NCBI GenBank assembly: GCA_013433145.1
Contig: CM024187.1
Coordinates: forward strand, 6,340,826 to 6,404,825
Source of the DNA: Ascaris suum
Taxonomy: Eukaryota > Nematoda > Chromadorea > Rhabditida > Ascarididae
Reading direction: 5' to 3'
Length of the DNA stretch: 64,000 bases
The notes beneath the pieces were generated by a model. That model searched no databases and was not told where the DNA came from. It saw only the letters and a program-made list of their open reading frames with translations. Numbering within the stretch: the stretch's first letter is position 1; each line of letters starts with the position of its first letter. This document shows positions 1 through 13,700 of this stretch, one piece after another. The position numbers and the translations under genes are program-made.

Positions 1-2396
1 AAGAATGTACCTGCAAACCTTCAGTTTTTCCGGTTTGAACGGTTGAGATTCAGGAGGAAATACGGCCTGCATCTCAGATTAGGGGGGTGAAGTTCCCTTG
101 TCGCACATGCGTAAGGAAAACATCTGCGAATCGCTCATGTCCTTCGCTTACAACATCGCTAGGTGATAGTGGAAACTTGGTGTGCCAGAAGAATATGAGA
201 TTTATAACGTAGAGGTGAAATAGTTCGGCTGGGCGCCTGGTTTCCCAAGTGAATTACTTGTACATTTCAGTTAGTCTTTTCAAGCAGGACAGAAAAGAGC
301 AGGCAATATCAAACAACTGAAAGCTTTAAAACCCTTGGCTGGCAAGACCAGGAAGAACCAGATAGAACACCAGTAATGCAAAACGCGGGCCCGCGTAAGA
401 CATATCTTTTACTACCTCTGGGATGCACGCCGCGAAGTTTTTTTGGTGTTCTCGACGACTATGAACCTTGCTGGGTTCAAACTTTGGCAATAACTTGATC
501 CACGTGTCTTTATGAATAAATCAAATCTGTGTTACAAGAAAATATTATACCACTCTATCCCCTTCCCACTCCGGTTTCCTTTCCAGTCAATTTTCGTACT
601 TTTTAACGCTGTCAGCAACTTCATGAATACTCTCAGTTTAATTACAAGCTGTCTAGTGATATTCACCTCAGGTACTTTCCTTTCATCCCTTTTTTCAAAT
701 TCATCAGAGGAAATGCTAATCAGTCCAGACAACTTGTTTTTTGACGACTGTCGAATAGTTAGCCCTAAGTGAACTTATCTCACCCCAATTTCTGAAGCTG
801 ACTGAAACTCAGCTGTGGACTGAAGCAGCTTGTGAGCCTCAATTTCGGAGACCATTTCCACCAATGATTACAGCGAAAACCTTTAAAACTCCTGCTGGAA
901 AGTGTTTCTAGAATCGAAAGTAACATATTATATAATGGACAAATGGTGCATAAAATTAAGCTAGAACACTTCGGGACACTGCCTGTGGAGGATGAAATAA
1001 GTCATGATTACTTGGAGTTTTCGATCATTACTGTAGAACATACACCTTTCGATGTGCATTCGAGCACAAAATTGTTCCGTAAATTTATGGCTTACTTTCG
1101 AACACTTCCGCAGGCAACCTTTCTTAGGTGCAAGTGCAAGCAGCACGGTTGCATGGAAACCTTTCTTACTGTTCGTTCCTCTGAGTGTCATCACAAGAAT
1201 CTGTAAAAGAAGGGCACTGCTGGAGTCATTTGTAATAGTAATGTGGACAAAACGGAGACTCTCGGTTAGATTCGTAATGCATCGAATAAGGAAACTCAAG
1301 CTGGTAACGGGACCTGTGTGACTGGCCAAGGATAATATACCGCATGAACCTTTCACCGAAATAAAGATACGTAAAAGATCCTAGCTGATAATTCTGAAAC
1401 ACAGGGCCGCTGAAAGAGGCTCATGGCTGGCATAAATGCCATGGTTTCTGAATCTGAATCCATTTAGAATCAACTTCTTAGCTATTTCAGAGCACTCACC
1501 TTTTCCATAAACCACCTCACTGCACTGACGTCACCATATAACTATAGTAATTCAAATTTCGACATCGGGACAACTTACCTAAAGAAAGGCATACATTTGG
1601 AACCGCAAGTTTCTTCGTTGACAGTTTGAATCGGCGGTTGAAGTACTGTCACGAAGTGGTCTGCTACTCGCTGGTTTATTCTCGGAGGTAAGTTAGCACA
1701 ACATGACCACCAGATACGGTAAGAGCAAATGTTGTTGTGTAGTGAGACTTAATTAGTATCATTTCTTAGGTCGGTTGTACTCATATTTTGGGGAAAAACT
1801 TCAACGTCTAAAGTGGATTATGCAACAACAATGCTGAAGCATGGCAAGAAAACTAATTAAGGAGAACGGATCAAAGACACTCGACGGAATGAGAATTACC
1901 GACACCAACAAACATCAAGTAAACCAACAGTAAGCACCTGTATGCCCAAAGCCGAAAGCGATGCGATCGCTCTCGAATGAAGAGACTATCACATTTCAAC
2001 GGATATATCAGTACATATGACAAAGCTCAAGATCGTTTACTAATGTTTACTAAATTGTAAGCATAAAATGTGCGCCTAGTTAAGAAGCAAAACTGATCAC
2101 TGATTAAACACCAAATCCCGAACTTCTAACAATGGCAGAATATAAGACATCTGCAGAAGCAGAATGAAGCGCGCGCCTCTTTATCGGAGCTGCAAGCTCT
2201 TCAGGAGCCTGCTCCTCGAATAAACACAGCAGCAGCATACTTCGTACATATTAATCCTCATATTCAGTTCCATACCAAATGATATATAACAAAGCAACAA
2301 ACGAAGTGACACGTGGGATGAAATGGAGCATAGCGATTAACTACGAAAAAGGTCAGTGTGAAGCGTTGAAGCATGCAGCTGCTTCGTACTGTGCAA
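1..2396. other. Intergenic DNA downstream of GGCT, no recognised gene
   Basis: No exon with recognisable family motifs was found here. The longest open frame is on the minus strand at about 961-1356, but it overlaps open frames on the other strand, has no recognisable domain and is not flanked by convincing splice sites. Part of the stretch next to 2396 should be the 3' UTR of the GGCT gene. No tRNA, rRNA or clear repeat was seen. Confidence 0.5.
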
Positions 2397-3481
2397 TCAC
2401 TTCAAACTGTTTTTACACGAATCCTCATCGTCAGCTGGGACAGGCAAACTGCTTCTCCGCTCAAATGCCATGCTGGGATATATAAAATGTTTGCAATGGC
2501 TCGTGAGGCCCAGTTGCTTTTGGTTATTATTCAGCTCTTTAAGGACCTGCAGATCGAGCTTAACAGGACCCACATAACCGTTATCATTGATTGCCTTCAG
2601 TTTACCAATGTAACCGGCGGGCAGAGAATGCTCAATGGCACCACTCACAATGACATGTTTGTAGTGAGGAGAAGGCAGAGCGAGTTGACGATCCGGATTT
2701 GAATACTGATAAGTGCGACATATCAACGGCTCGCCGTTCATCTCCACTTCCACTGCAAGGAAACATCGCAATTGCAAAGTGATTCGAAAAACTAGCATAT
2801 GGATTAAGCTCTTTTGGCCAATAGTTCTCCTATTCGGATATAATTAAAACCAAACGTCTTTTTTCACCCATTTTGTCATATCACTTTACCTTATCAGCTG
2901 GCACCTATTGATAAGCACATTTCTCTATTAATGGGCCCACACGTGCCACTCCCATGAGCGTTCAAGTCAATGACAAAGCGCCGAAATTCACTCCGTTTTT
3001 TCTGAATCGTCGCCTAATCTTTCTGCTAGTATCACACCTCTTTCGTTCCACCGCTTTTCTATAAAAGAAAGTTTGCGACTACACCGAACACCATTACAGC
3101 CTAACCAGCGTTGGTGATAACATCATTAAAGCTTATAGAGCACACGCACACATAACTAACAGTGTTTCTCTAGCCTACATCGCGAGTACCGCTGCGTACT
3201 CATTCTCTCTTCCTTTTTTTAATACAGCAGCTTTGATCAGCAGAATAAGAGCAAGGAAATAAAATAGTAAGGTAGGTACCGCTGAGTCGATGGTAACCAT
3301 TCTCTTGCTTGTCGAGCTCGGCTGCAAACGAATTCTCCACGCGCCAGATACAGCCCCACACTTCTTCGTCGTGTGACCTTTCGATCGAAGCAACGGCGCC
3401 CATCCAGCGTTGCCCGTGATCGTAGAAGACGAGTTTATGACCACGCAGCACACCTACGCCCTCGAATACTGCCCGCTTTAC
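2397..3481 (-). CDS. GGCT: gamma-glutamylcyclotransferase (GGCT-like), 5' exon(s) missing
   Basis: GGCT-fold enzymes release 5-oxoproline from gamma-glutamyl amino acids in the glutathione cycle in the cytosol. Two exons are supported: 3481-3280, acceptor CTTTCAG and donor G|GTACC, then 2752-2397, acceptor CCTTGCAG, ending in a stop. The phases join exactly (phase 0 start, phase 1 junction, 118 codons to stop). The first exon carries HDEEVWGCIWRV and LDKQENGY; the Glu in KQEN aligns with the catalytic Glu of the human LDEQEG segment. The second exon carries the family pattern LICRTYQYSNPD, then LPSPHYKHVIVSGA and GYIGKLKAINDNGY, matching the SPQYKKII / EYQEKLKAIEPNDY region of animal GGCT. 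The N-terminal exon with the YGSN substrate loop should lie at positions above 3482 but was not found, so start and full length are unknown. The tail after ELNNNQK runs about 45 residues beyond the human end and may be lineage-specific. Confidence 0.85.
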
Positions 3482-6400
3482 CTGAAAGCCTAACTAGGAA
3501 GAATAGAGTCATCGCGCTTGCCACCAAGCATAGTATAATTGAAAGTACTTCCAGCGGCTACGTTAAAAAGATGAACTGCAGTTGAGGAGAAAGGCAGCGG
3601 TTGAAAAGATGAAAAGTGACTGTCGTCAGTCTATTGTCTCCTCCAAAGAAGGGCGAAATCAAAGCCACTGCAACTGCATTCTAAAGAATAGAGGAGCGTC
3701 ATTACTGGCATCACTTGCGATACATCGTCCCTCAAATCAGCATCCTAAATCCACAAAAAATGCTAACGACGACTATAAAAATGGATTTGTTGTGAAGCCA
3801 AAAATATTCATCGTTAATGTTTTTAAGCTGCGAAAACTAAACAACATGCCAAAATAATGAACAAAAATTCTCACTTAATGACCTCCGCAGCAACTCAAGA
3901 ACACAACGTACTTGAACAGCTAAGAAGAAACGGAATAACTGACCAAGGTCAGGGAAGAGAGATGAAATTTGGTTAAAACCCTATCAGCACAACTACTTCT
4001 TATCTCTATACTTGCTCTCCTCTTGTTCCAGATAGCGTTTTTAGTTGTTAGAGAGTTGAATTCACCGGAGATGCATTCTTTTATTTCAAGACGCCACGCC
4101 TCCTAAGTTGTATAGCGTCAGAATCCCCTTCCCTCTCCCCTTTCAGCACGCATAAGTTGTATTCCACCTAGGGTCCAGGTCAGATGGAACCGATGTTTGA
4201 CAACAGCAACGCGAAAAGACAGTAAGGGCAATACCGTTTTAGGTTCATTGTCTTTGGAAGGGCCCAAACAAAGAGAACATTTGAAATCTTCTAGCGTTCC
4301 CACCTTCCGAATTCTTCTGACGACAAATCTGATACAAACTGGAAGTGGAGATGAACGTTTGACTGCTTACATCACTGAGCTCACTGCACTACAAGTAGCA
4401 TTCTTACTTAAAATTCAATAAGTTAGAGAAGGAAAAAAGCGACGTCCAAAAAATATAGTCATGGGCGAAAATAGTTTCTCGGATATATTAATGATGAATA
4501 AGTTGAGGGGTGGAACGAAACTGAAATGATGAAAGAACAAGAAAGGATTAAGAGATGATTAAAAGGATTACCAATCTCAAAAAAGAGGAGGGGAGTTATG
4601 CTGGCATTGACTGAACAGAAACCTTATAACAAAATATAAAGGAAATTTGAAGGAGGACAATGAAATAATTTTTTGAAATGGCCATATCCCACTGCAGCAA
4701 AAGCACCTTTTTTGTAAAAAACGGAAAACCTTCATGATAAACAAGCGGCTAGGCGACCTCCGAGTTGTGGAAAACGCAAATGGTGAGTGCATATAGCTTT
4801 AAAGACCTCTATTTCCAACAGCCTTTCATTTCAAAGGTGATGAAGTCATTCGGACCAACAGCATCTGTCTTTTAGCTATCGCTCTCAGATCACTATTTCC
4901 GTATCTGTTTCTGCCTGTAGGAGGGCCGACAGCTCCACCTGCTGCTGCTAGTATTTGCTGATGTTTCTCAGTGCTCTTTCAAAGCAATCTTCGGTATACC
5001 TAAATGTTCGACCCAGAAGAAAAGTGCATCTGGAATAAAAAGATTCGATATCGTACAGCCCTATGGAAAGGTAACTGTAGTTCAAACGCCCTAATCAGAA
5101 AGTTCTTCTCGCAGTGATTTCTGATAAAAGAAATACGCAGAAAGCTCCTCTGACGTTGAAAGTAATTTTTTATTATACTGGTTCTTCTGTCGATGAGCAA
5201 TCGGAAATGTGCCGTATTTTCCGACTGATGCATATAAGAGAGATGCTCTCAATCTTTGTTTAGCCGAAGGCTGATCTGAATGCATTTCTTGGTGTCCCAT
5301 TTAGCCGACATATGGTGAGTTGCAGTAATCGAAGCAATAATTACTTAGTTAAACCACATTCAGTGATACCTCTGCAATAATACTCTACAATTGATCACCT
5401 TGTCTAAATTTCTGGATAAAATGCTGGTTCTCAGTCCTACAACCTGCGCGTAAATTTTACTAAGCCCATGAACACCCTCCTGGACGTATCAACACTAATC
5501 ACTGAAGTCGGTGAATGTTTTGCTCTTTGCTTACGTAAACATCGGCAACTGACCATTCTTATGCTGAAGAGAGGCGATAGCGGCTGTGACGAAGCAAAGA
5601 CAACATCACTAAAATACCGCACGGCCTTCCCCTCCCAACATCAGTAGCAGCGGTAAATGCAGCTACGTGCTTCGCCATAATCATTTGCCGTCTTAGCGTG
5701 ACGCAAGTACTTGTCAGGAAGTTTTATCTTTGCCCGCTTATGAGGCAATTTTTTCTGCGATGTTTATGAATAACGACTACGAGCGAAGGCTTTCGTCATG
5801 CAAACCGTCCTGTCAAAGCAAAAAACTTCATTACCTAGATGTGAATAACGGCTGTGAGAAAGTGCGAGACGTCAGGGGGCACACCTGGACATGTATTCGC
5901 TCGTTGAGCAAGTTGCTTCCATAGGCAAAGTAGCGAAAGAAGTCCGAAATATGGGTGGGCTCGCGCGGTGCCATCAACCTCGCACAACCTTAGTACCTTC
6001 AACAACCATGGATTTTACTGTCGTTTCTCGGTCAAAAAAGGATCGAGCAACAAAATCATCAAGCACATAAGCATCAGCCAGATTTGCCGGCATTATTGCA
6101 GAGAAGGGAAAAGATGGGCGATGGGGGTGGGAAAGGGGAGTAGTAGCGAGGATTTTTGTGCCGTTTGCGACCCACCTTCCGCAGCCCCTCCCGCTTCCCT
6201 TCAATAATGCCTTCAAACCTAACCTACCTATGCTAAATTCATTGAAGCCGGAATTATCGGTATTCTTTAGAAATCATCCTCCAGTTACATAAAAACAGCG
6301 AATGCAAGTTAAGAAACTCCATTACAACGCATAACAAGAACGTGGAGTAGCTAATTATCACAACAGCGAAAAATGTCTTCTTTGGGGATCCGGTTCTGCC

Positions 6401-7149
6401 GACAGAATGTTCTACCCGAAAGTTCATGTTTCAGCAATGAGGCACTATGCCGTTTAGTTCCCCTCTAATACCCCAGACCCTCCCTAAGGAACTTATTTCA
6501 TATACTTTATCAATGAGCCTGCGGCCCTAAATAGCGCCACCTGCGCTGAAGACAGCTTTTCACTGTTACTTGCAGTCACATACAAACCTTTCTTTCTGAG
6601 AGAATACTGGGCTCTCATAAAGAAGGGTGTTTTTGCAATATGCGAAAAGAGGGGGAGGGAAGGTGAAGAGGCAAAGATAGGATAACAACACAAGTGCTGA
6701 TGAAAGCCCCACTAAATTCCTCAACTCATTTTCGGTACCCTTTATATTTCAAATCCGATCCTCACGAGCTCATTCTGGAAACCCAAAAGCGATAACTCAT
6801 TCAACAAATGTGGGCTAAACTTGCGCGCTACGAGAAACAGTGACCTTTATCAGTGCAAACAAGTCAACATTCTACAACATAAGGTAATGAGACCGTCATG
6901 CTGCGAAAGCGTTGCGCTCAGAACTGTTCATATTCGCAGAATGAACCTACAAAAGCAAACATTCTGCAAGAACACAGTGGTTTCTCAGCCGCACTCAGCA
7001 TCGAAGTAACCTCACTCCACTTCATCACTCATCGAGCGTACGTCCCTTGCCTTACGCGCATTCCATCGCAACCTAACACATTTGCAAGCATATACTCTCT
7101 AAGTTACTCACGATCACGACGTCCGAGAGAACAACACAAACCCCTCAGG
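3482..7149. other. Intergenic or 5' intron of GGCT, no exon identified
   Basis: The missing first exon(s) of GGCT should be on the minus strand somewhere to the right of 3482. I searched for the reverse complement of a YGSN codon run and did not find a convincing match. Small open frames here lack family motifs. Nothing else is recognised. Confidence 0.45.
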
Positions 7150-7620
7150 CTAGTATGCGCTCATGCGATGGATGGTAAAAGCTAGCAGGATGTGTTCAGT
7201 ATCCTGGAGAAATGCCTCTGGGCTACCAAAACAGAAAGGAAGTGAAGTTAAACGCTTACAGTACCTCTGTTGCACCGCTACTGTTGCGTGCGTCAACCAC
7301 ATGAACACCGACAACGGAAGCTGAGAAGCTGGATGCAACGGAGCAGAGGTTCATGCAACGAATTCACGAAAACGTTTGGAGCACCAAGAAGACAATGAAG
7401 TGAAAAAGCTGGCGCGAAGGTCTCTTGGCAGCACGAGGATGAAATAAGGAAACCATCGGAGTGCGTGCAGCACGAAATGGCTTAGCTACTCTGTCATGTC
7501 ATGCGCAGGCAAGGTAACAGATTGACGGACATGGTTGTCTTATGCAAGCCACAGTCACGAAAAAAGCCGGTCGACTTGAAAAGACTGTAATGGCCAACCT
7601 AAAATCAGGAGGTCTGGTCG
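7150..7620 (+). mobile_element. Possible decayed LINE reverse-transcriptase 3' end
   Basis: Around 7315-7390 one plus-strand frame reads EKLDATEQRFMQRI before stops intervene. This resembles the conserved segment near the C terminus of non-LTR retrotransposon polymerases (consensus style: ...RLDTTERRMLRWM). The surrounding sequence is broken by stops in every frame, so any element is long dead. The match is short, and this could be coincidence. No target-site duplication or poly(A) tail was recognised. Confidence 0.25.
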
Positions 7621-7626
7621 TTCTTT

Positions 7627-7821
7627 CTAAGCGTCGAGCACGTTTGCGGTCGCCGAATGAACACAGCACGGCTCAGTTTTAACTGGTTGCCCGAGTTTGA
7701 CGTCCTGAGTGACAAGGCCAACAAGGAGAAGCATTCCCACGAAAGCCCCCAGCTCTCGATAGTGTACTCTTGTCCACGCAGCCTGATCCGACGCGATGCA
7801 CTGGCGATATACTGCTTTCAT
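7627..7821 (-). mobile_element. Possible piggyBac-like transposase fragment
   Basis: The minus-strand frame contains HYRELGAFVGMLLLVGLV. This is similar in pattern to the EIKAFIGLLLLMGL segment near the N-terminal end of the piggyBac transposase domain (DDE_Tnp_1_7). The frame ends at a stop at 7627 and a stop lies just upstream of it, so at most a short relic is present. No DDD catalytic motifs and no TTAA-flanked inverted repeats were identified. It sits beside the possible LINE relic, suggesting a small island of decayed mobile DNA. Confidence 0.25.
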
Positions 7822-7945
7822 TACAGTCGCTCAAGCAGTGGTGCTGCTTCCATGGAGACAAATACTGCCACCGCAAGCTGCATTAAAGAAAAAACCGGAA
7901 CCCAGCTCGCGACGGCCAAGTCCTCCACTTTCCAGATGGTTTAAC

Positions 7946-10157
7946 ACCTTGCCTCCTTTGCCGCGATCAGACATGGCAACTGCAACTAAACAGAAGCCTT
8001 CAATGGTCTACATGCGCGAAGAATGGTTGAAAAGATGAAGGCGTTCTGCCAACTGCACATCGCCCACTGTCTTTCTTTTACTTTTTAGAGAAACCGACTG
8101 CTGAGAGAGAGCAAATCGATGAATTTTTGGCACAAAGCGCTAATGCTCTCTAGCGCGTCCGTAATGCGGCGCGCTCGCAGGCAAGCGCTAATGACGTGCA
8201 AGACCAGCCTTGACCGCACAATATTAGCGCCAAATTGCTTGGGAAAAGGTGCGTCATAGTCGGCTGATCATCAGTTACTTCAAAGCATCAGGAGCACGCA
8301 GAATAGAAAGCAGCCTTAAATCCAGGCTTCTCGAAAAAAGTGACGATCACTGAGATGACCTATGTGATTTTGAACAAGACTTTCTCCGGCATTCTGCGAA
8401 GTTCCACCAGCTCCCACATGGCCGGCTGGAGCTTGAAAGCTGCATCAACAGAACCTTCGAGATGCACAAACTTTACTCTTTAAAAAAATCACCAAAGCTC
8501 GACTGCAACTTCTCCTAGTTCAGTAAATTTTTGCAGGCACTTGGACAAGCTTAACAACGACTCGTTGAAATGCAAGGTGTGCTTTTGCGACCTTTGCTAG
8601 AAGATTGGAAAAAAAGAACACAAACGTCACAAAGACCCGGGTATTATTGACATGGAGTTAGTGGTGTAACTAGGGAAGGAACACATGTGATACAAAGATC
8701 CCTCAGGCAACCACTTCCGAACAAACTGTTGGACGATGAAAGGGACAAATGACCGGGTCATGTGTAGAAGGGGTGAGTTACCGGCCCATGGGTAGCGGAA
8801 GCATAAATGGTGAAGACACAAGTGGCTCGGATGGAAATGACCAGCGCAAGTAAATAGCACAGAAGTGGCCGAGGCACCCACGGCGCCTTCAGTCTTGAGA
8901 ATCGTGCGGTTTACCCACTTACATCCAGCGCGAATCGCTTGCCAACGTGTACCTCACTCCACAACCCGCTACTTACCTTCCCACATTCCTGAATCAGCTA
9001 TCACCACCTTGCAATCCATCGTTTATCAGTAACTCATACTCAATCTCTAGTCCATTGCTTACCAAGTCACAGTTAAAACTCCCCCCATCCACTACTCACT
9101 CTCCGGAACCCACCGTTTGCACCGCATACTTAACCATCTCGCATCCCTTCCCGCAACACCGCCTACTACCCACCACCTCAAATCCAGTTTAATGAGCGCA
9201 CATTTCACAGCCCAACCTAGCGCACGTTACACGACTTCACCCAACTGCAACGTACAACTCATCTCTTATACTAATGAACCTTGATTTCCAAAGACTCATC
9301 TGACCGAACTTCTGCAAAACTGACCGGGCTGTTTTGCAAGTCCACAGAACACGCGCTACTTTCATGGATGCCGTTATCTCTCGAATAGCGTGGCAAAACA
9401 AGACATCAAGTCAGAGTAAAACGGCAGAGAGCACAGCAGAGTCGAGTAGGGACTTGAGTGGGCGAAATTGTCCCATATAGTGCTCGCGACATTTTCACCC
9501 GTTGGCTGTCTCTGCCCATTTTTGGCGCTCTCGATAGCTGGCAATTTCTGCTTTCAGAATGCTCCGCAAACATCATTTGGGATCGAGTAGGTGGGGCGCA
9601 TATCAGTGCTTAAACTTAATATCAGGACTTGGTGCAGTTTTCTAAACGATCTGCGTACGAGTCACCGCGCTCCTTTCCGATTGTACCCGTTTGACAGAGA
9701 GTGGACATAAGTGCAGAATATTCAGGCGACCGTCTGCTTCGTTCTTTGATCGTCCAAGCGTGCTTGCTGACTTGGTGGAACCCTGGTCGTTAAAGGTAGT
9801 GTGTTCATTCAGGAAGGCGGTTTCTACTGAGCTGCCTGTTGCAAATTGAGAGGGAAGTGACCGCAGGCTTCTTGGACACTTCCCCTCGCCATTCCAGCCA
9901 CCCATTCTGGGCCTCCCGACCTTCAAAATTTCCCTTCTTCCCTGAAAACGTTCTGTGACAGTACTTGGATCACGCTAGGCAGTTTTAAGTTGCAATTTGG
10001 ACGGTAATTTTTGATCCGAACAGCAAGAGTGTTCTTGCATCAGGCTAGCAATGAAGCTCTAACAAAGCAATCGATCCTTCCATATTGTCAAAGCTCGTGT
10101 TTATTTGGGAAATCCGAAATAGGATAAAATACGAACATCTTCCGAGGGGGTCGACCT
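7946..10157. other. Intergenic DNA, nothing recognised
   Basis: No exon, RNA gene or repeat family was recognised. Short C-rich stretches near 8950-9190 give an open plus frame rich in Ser, Thr and Pro, with no domain. Confidence 0.45.
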
Positions 10158-10529
10158 CTAGCGGTCAAGCATTAGGGAGCGACAAAACATTTCAGATCTT
10201 CGGACGTAAATAAGTTGAGATTTGAATTTGCTCAATCCCGCCCTATAAACTACCACCTCTGCGAAATAAACCTGGTCCTGATTAAAGTCATGTACTCCAG
10301 CTTCGCTGCAACACCTTCCGCATTTCGTAACTTTAATCGTGCATGATTCACCCCGCAGAATTCGTACTTCACACGTGAAAGCGAATGGTGCCGCTTCCGG
10401 TTTTGCTCGCATCTTCCTGCATCCGAGATTGCCAACTATTCTAAACGAGTCTTGTAGGTGACGAAACTGATAGGCTTTTGTTGACTTCTTGAGATAACTT
10501 TCTGCGCTTGTTTCGGCAGCACCCTCCAT
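10158..10529 (-). CDS. Unrecognised ORF, 123 codons from its first ATG
   Basis: This open frame is one of the longest in the window: it extends upstream to 10700 without a stop, but the first in-frame ATG is at 10529. It has no recognised domain. The centre is cysteine-containing (CTIKVTKCGRCCSEAGV) and there is no clear signal peptide after the ATG. It could be a lineage-specific gene, an exon, or chance. A second frame across 10250-10435 is also open, which lowers confidence. It lies alone between GGCT and CARM1. Confidence 0.25.
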   Translation of the reverse strand: MEGAAETSAESYLKKSTKAYQFRHLQDSFRIVGNLGCRKMRAKPEAAPFAFTCEVRILRGESCTIKVTKCGRCCSEAGVHDFNQDQVYFAEVVVYRAGLSKFKSQLIYVRRSEMFCRSLMLDR

Positions 10530-10700
10530 GAAAAATAAGTAAAAGAAGTGATGTGTACTAACAAACGAGACAGCGAACAAACCACAGGAACGAACACTGA
10601 TATGCTTCCTAAGATAAAGGGTTTTTACTAGTCGTGATATGTGCAGCGAAGGAATCTGACTTGCTGAAGGCCTCTGTGTCGGGCGGTCGTAGTTGTGCAC

Positions 10701-13700
10701 AGCTGGAATTTACTTAATTGTCATTGCAAACAGATAAGATCCTGCTCATCAGCAAGCTAAAGTAGTTGTCTCACAATGCATCTGCAACAATTTTTTTTGT
10801 TGTGTGGATGGAATATACCTTTCATTTTCCCTTAAAGGCATATAGCACCGGGCGAAAAAGTGCCAGCGTTTGATTTTGTGCGAACTTCCATCCATCGCAT
10901 CTTGTTTCTTAAGTGGGAAAATAACTCAGTGGACTACAATTTGAACAACTCTCGATCCACTTAAAACCTGCAACTGAGCCCGTAATGGCCGCCGCGAACG
11001 AGCCTCTGCCTGCGGCGACACCTCTGCTGAGAGATAACACCTCCAAGATTGAATAAACGAGCGAATAAGAATCAAACACTGCATTGAAAGGAATAGCCGA
11101 GTAACTCGAGAGTTATCCGCATAAAATCCACTGGAATCCTGGGAAAATGACCGTGATGGCTACTTCCACAAGGGCTATCCTTTCGCACCCCAAATATCTC
11201 TTCTGCTAGTTTATTCACAATGTTGTGAGCAAAACCCACCGTTGTTGGCTACCTAACGAACAAACATAACAGAGAAAGTGCTTCAGTGGTGAGGTTCTTT
11301 TGCTTCCGATACGACTACCTACCAACGGTTTATTAAAACATAAAGCTCATTCATTTTTGCGCAGAGGTTTCCGCAATGAAAATTTGCCGTTCATTTCGAA
11401 GTGTCGCTATCGTTTCAAGCAAATTTATGAAATCACAGCTCGTAAATAAAACTCAGCTGCAAACATAATTCTCAGAAGGGCAAAAAAAGGTGTGGAGAGG
11501 CGCGTCAAAGACCAGACGGGCGCCACTGTGAAGGAGCTCGTTTGTGACGGCTTTGTCGCTAGGATAAGCCTCGACCCACAACATTAACAAAACTGCCGAA
11601 AAACATCAAACAACGCCTACAAGCGCTGTAGAAGGCCCCATGCCCAATTCTTCCTGTGTGCGATCATAACGGTGAACCATCTGAGATGAAACTCTTCCAT
11701 GCAATAATGATACAAGGTTGCCCGGTACTGTGAACAGAAATCTGGAACAGGGGGGGGGGCTGTTTAGATTTATGAAGACTCGAATGACACATTGCCTGAA
11801 TTTTGTGCGCCCATGACACCCAAGTACGAGACCATCCAGGTTTTGAAACACGTCCACGCTGAGATGTTGGGAATTCAGATTTCTGGCTGACGTTGGAATT
11901 TGCAACGTTTGGCCGCGAGATGCCGGTCGTTTAACGCATACTGCTTCCGCAGCCGGGATTTTCGCAACTTCCAAGCTATGACAATTTTTGAAACACTCAC
12001 TGATTTTGAAACAAACAACACACAACTTTCAACACTCACTGAAAAATCTCGTCTGGGAATCAAAGAAACACAAGAAAATCAGAGCTTTAATGAAAGACAT
12101 CAGCCAATTCCGCGCAGTTCAGGGGAGTTAATGAAGAAAAGGTGGGACATTTGTGACCGTAGTATTAGAAGCTATTCAAACTATCCGGATTCGGGAAAGA
12201 GACACAACCAAAATGTGTCACTTTTCTGCTGTAAATACTGTTAACTGTTTGGAGAGGAAGGGGCAGATTAACCTTTATTGCCTCTTCTTCATGCATCTCA
12301 AATCCGTACAAGTGCTCCACACGAGACAGACTAAATTACGCGAGTTTATTTGAAGCACCGCGTGAAAAGGAGCCCAAATACGAACCACACACTGCTTAAC
12401 AATCCGTGATAATCTGCCCTTATATGAGCGATGCTATGAAAACTGACTCATACTTTGGACGAGTCTCAGCTCAATAACTCTGCCCCCTCGAGCAGTCGAA
12501 CGACAGCAAATAAGATAACGGCGGAGCAAGTGAACACTCTGAAACTGCAGCCAAACAACTCGTAATTTTTACGGTCGGTGAGTGCGACTAGTAGATGAAG
12601 TTATTTGTACGCAAGTTTCGAAATAAGAGGCTGGCTTAATCAGATGGTGACGGCTTGATCGAGGAAAGCCGAATATAGGCGGAAAGTGAGAAGTATACAT
12701 TTCTAAGGCTTGGCAGAAATAACAGAAATTCTGTTGAGTGAGCAAAATATGATCATTTCTGCCTTCAGCTAATCCGGAAGGAATTCAAAAACTACCGAAA
12801 TTTGAAAGCCCTCTCCATCCTCCACGCCCTTCTTCCTCTAACAGTTTGACAGGAACTAGTAGGTCTGCTGATCCCCACGAAGCCTTTCAGTAACGAAAGA
12901 TACGGAAGAACATGTAAACATCAGCAGAACAGTTCCGATTAATCTTCACAGTACAGAGCAATCGAAGATGAAGATGCCACGCGACGCCGTCGTGTGTGGC
13001 AAGGTTACAGCTTGCAACACAAACGTACGACCTCTAATGCACAGCGTGTGCTTGCCACACACACCGCGTAACCTCATCGTCGGGTCTGATCACTCCGTAC
13101 TCATAGAACTTGGCAACTCCACATATCCTCACTCGTGGCATAAACTGCGCTAAGGGCGCATGAGCCCTCAATGAACCCCCGCGAACATTACTAGTAATTA
13201 CTGGTAACACAAGAGGTGCATTACCAAACAAAATATAAACGGAAGCAAACTCAACAACATCATATAAAAAGAAAGTGCATTAGCGACAGACCTCTCGAAC
13301 ATGAAAACCTCCTGATGATTAAGTCAGCACCTACTCATCTGCTACCAGTGATCCCCTCCTACCTCCCCCCTTTTCGTTTCGAAAACATCTAACGTTTGAT
13401 CCCTTCCCCATCGTGCACCACCCCGTATCGTGATCTCCTCACCCTGCTCCTTTTTTGCAAAAAGAAAAAGGAGAAACAAAATCTATTTTTGTGGCAATTT
13501 TCCTTACTGATGAATTACAGGCCTCAAACGAAACAATAAAACTGTCCAAGCCATCTCTTGGAGAAACGCAATGGCAAACATAAAACTGACAGACGGAACA
13601 ATGGAAAAGAAGAACATATGAATCAACTTCAACAACAGCAAAGAAGGTAATATTGGGTTATGAGCCTCATTTTAAAAATTAGTGCGCTCAGAAAGCGAAT

